Shown piece after piece: positions 63,454-64,000 of a DNA stretch of 64,000 bases. The stretch is from contig CAWKFA010000009.1 in NCBI GenBank assembly GCA_963848825.1, forward strand, positions 682,001 to 746,000, in the 5' to 3' direction. Both the position numbers and the translations under genes were made by a program. Under the pieces are notes generated by a model that saw only the letters and a list, made by a program, of their open reading frames with translations, was not told where the DNA came from and did not search any database. How positions within the stretch are numbered: the first letter of the stretch is position 1; every line of letters begins with the position of its first letter. The DNA is from CAVVSQ01 sp963848825. GTDB lineage: Bacteria; Planctomycetota; Planctomycetia; Gemmatales; Gemmataceae.

Positions 63454-64000
63454 CTACTCCGGAAATAACTTACCATGAGCAGCAAGCGTCTCCGGAGGAA
63501 GTAACGGGATGCTTTTAAATGTTGAGCTACCTCGAAATTCCACCTCTCTGTATACGCCTGTACCTTTATCTATATAAACGACGATGTCGTAATTCGCAAC
63601 GATCCTATCGCGGTCAACCGTCTCAATTTCAAAATAGCCGCTAACACCTTTATTCCCAATAGACCAAAGACCATTTATTCCTGGGCCTTCAGAAAAGCCG
63701 AGTCTTATTTTTCCTGCTCCGAGGTCAATTTTGCCTAAAGTTGGCTCCGCAGGATATACAAGACATAGTTGTTGGTGCCAATGGTGAGAGCTATTCCCAC
63801 GGGTGCGGTGCCCGCCTCTTCGGATAACAATTGTGGCGTTTCCATCCTTTTCCGCAAACACCCAGGATTCCACGTCGCTTTTCACTCGGGTGACAAAAGT
63901 GTTTCGACAGAACCATGTGTCAACATATTCTCTTACCTCTGGTTCCGACTTTCCGCGTACAACATGCTTGGCTTGCGGTAGATCATCCAAGTTACTACCC
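63454..64000 (-). CDS. Hypothetical protein, 5' end beyond window
   Basis: The visible part is at least 178 residues with no recognised family. It contains WCRNTFVTR-like aromatic and charged stretches, a segment with two His pairs (SSHHWHQQLCLVYPAEPT), and a likely beta-rich second half (GYFEIETVDRDRIVANYDIV). A TTG at 63990 could start it, but the frame is still open to the window edge, so the true start may lie outside. It is visibly AT-richer than the neighbouring BtuF-like gene, which may indicate transfer. The stop is 75 bases from the BtuF-like start, same strand. Confidence 0.6.
   Translation of the reverse strand, partial: GSNLDDLPQAKHVVRGKSEPEVREYVDTWFCRNTFVTRVKSDVESWVFAEKDGNATIVIRRGGHRTRGNSSHHWHQQLCLVYPAEPTLGKIDLGAGKIRLGFSEGPGINGLWSIGNKGVSGYFEIETVDRDRIVANYDIVVYIDKGTGVYREVEFRGSSTFKSIPLLPPETLAAHGKLFPE

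Overview
The window looks like a chromosomal piece of a high-GC planctomycete, probably near the Gemmata/Gemmataceae group. The evidence is family content. It has DUF1800 and DUF1501 proteins, a PSCyt1 cytochrome fused to WD40 repeats, a DUF1549/DUF1553 protein, a Tat-exported Gfo/Idh/MocA protein, a Hanks kinase fused to WD40 repeats, HTH proteins with long acidic tails, and a giant secreted beta protein that opens with an ELLEDRLVPAS-type motif. No rRNA, tRNA, CRISPR array or transposase gene was seen.

Read quality matters. About fifty single-base frame breaks interrupt otherwise ordinary genes, often in short C or G runs. In many cases restoring one base recovers the family-typical reading. 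I treat these as probable sequencing or assembly errors and give whole-gene coordinates across them.

Layout. 1-2.8 kb: DUF1800 and DUF1501 genes facing a UDP-glucuronate decarboxylase. 3.0-7.0 kb: alpha-glucan phosphorylase overlapping a glycerate 2-kinase. 7.1-15.1 kb: SGNH hydrolase, leucine-rich repeat protein, M20 peptidase, RsbW-like anti-sigma kinase, a palindromic repeat patch, a DoxX-type membrane protein and the Gfo/Idh/MocA protein. 15.1-20.3 kb: a hairpin between convergent genes, a secreted helical protein, a membrane-tethered HTH protein, a lipoprotein and a BON-domain protein. 20.5-33.5 kb: the PSCyt1/DUF1549-DUF1553 pair, a 104-bp inverted repeat, S4 and MATE genes, a FHA-GAF-SpoIIE phosphatase, and an AsmA-like plus LptF/LptG-type pair.

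33.7-60.4 kb is the most striking region, and all of it is on the plus strand. A roughly 3,150-residue beta-rich surface protein is followed by a Ser/Thr kinase-WD40 protein. After that come six closely packed TPR-glycosyltransferase genes holding seven to eight catalytic modules of two kinds: heptosyltransferase (GT9)-like and OGT/SPINDLY (GT41). One of these genes fuses both kinds in a single chain. I infer a surface-protein or exopolymer glycosylation locus; the sequence does not prove this.

60.4-64 kb: an unrecognised two-helix membrane protein lies between arrays of about 69-bp hairpin repeats. It is followed by a BtuF-like cobalamin-binding protein and an AT-richer hypothetical gene that runs off the right edge.
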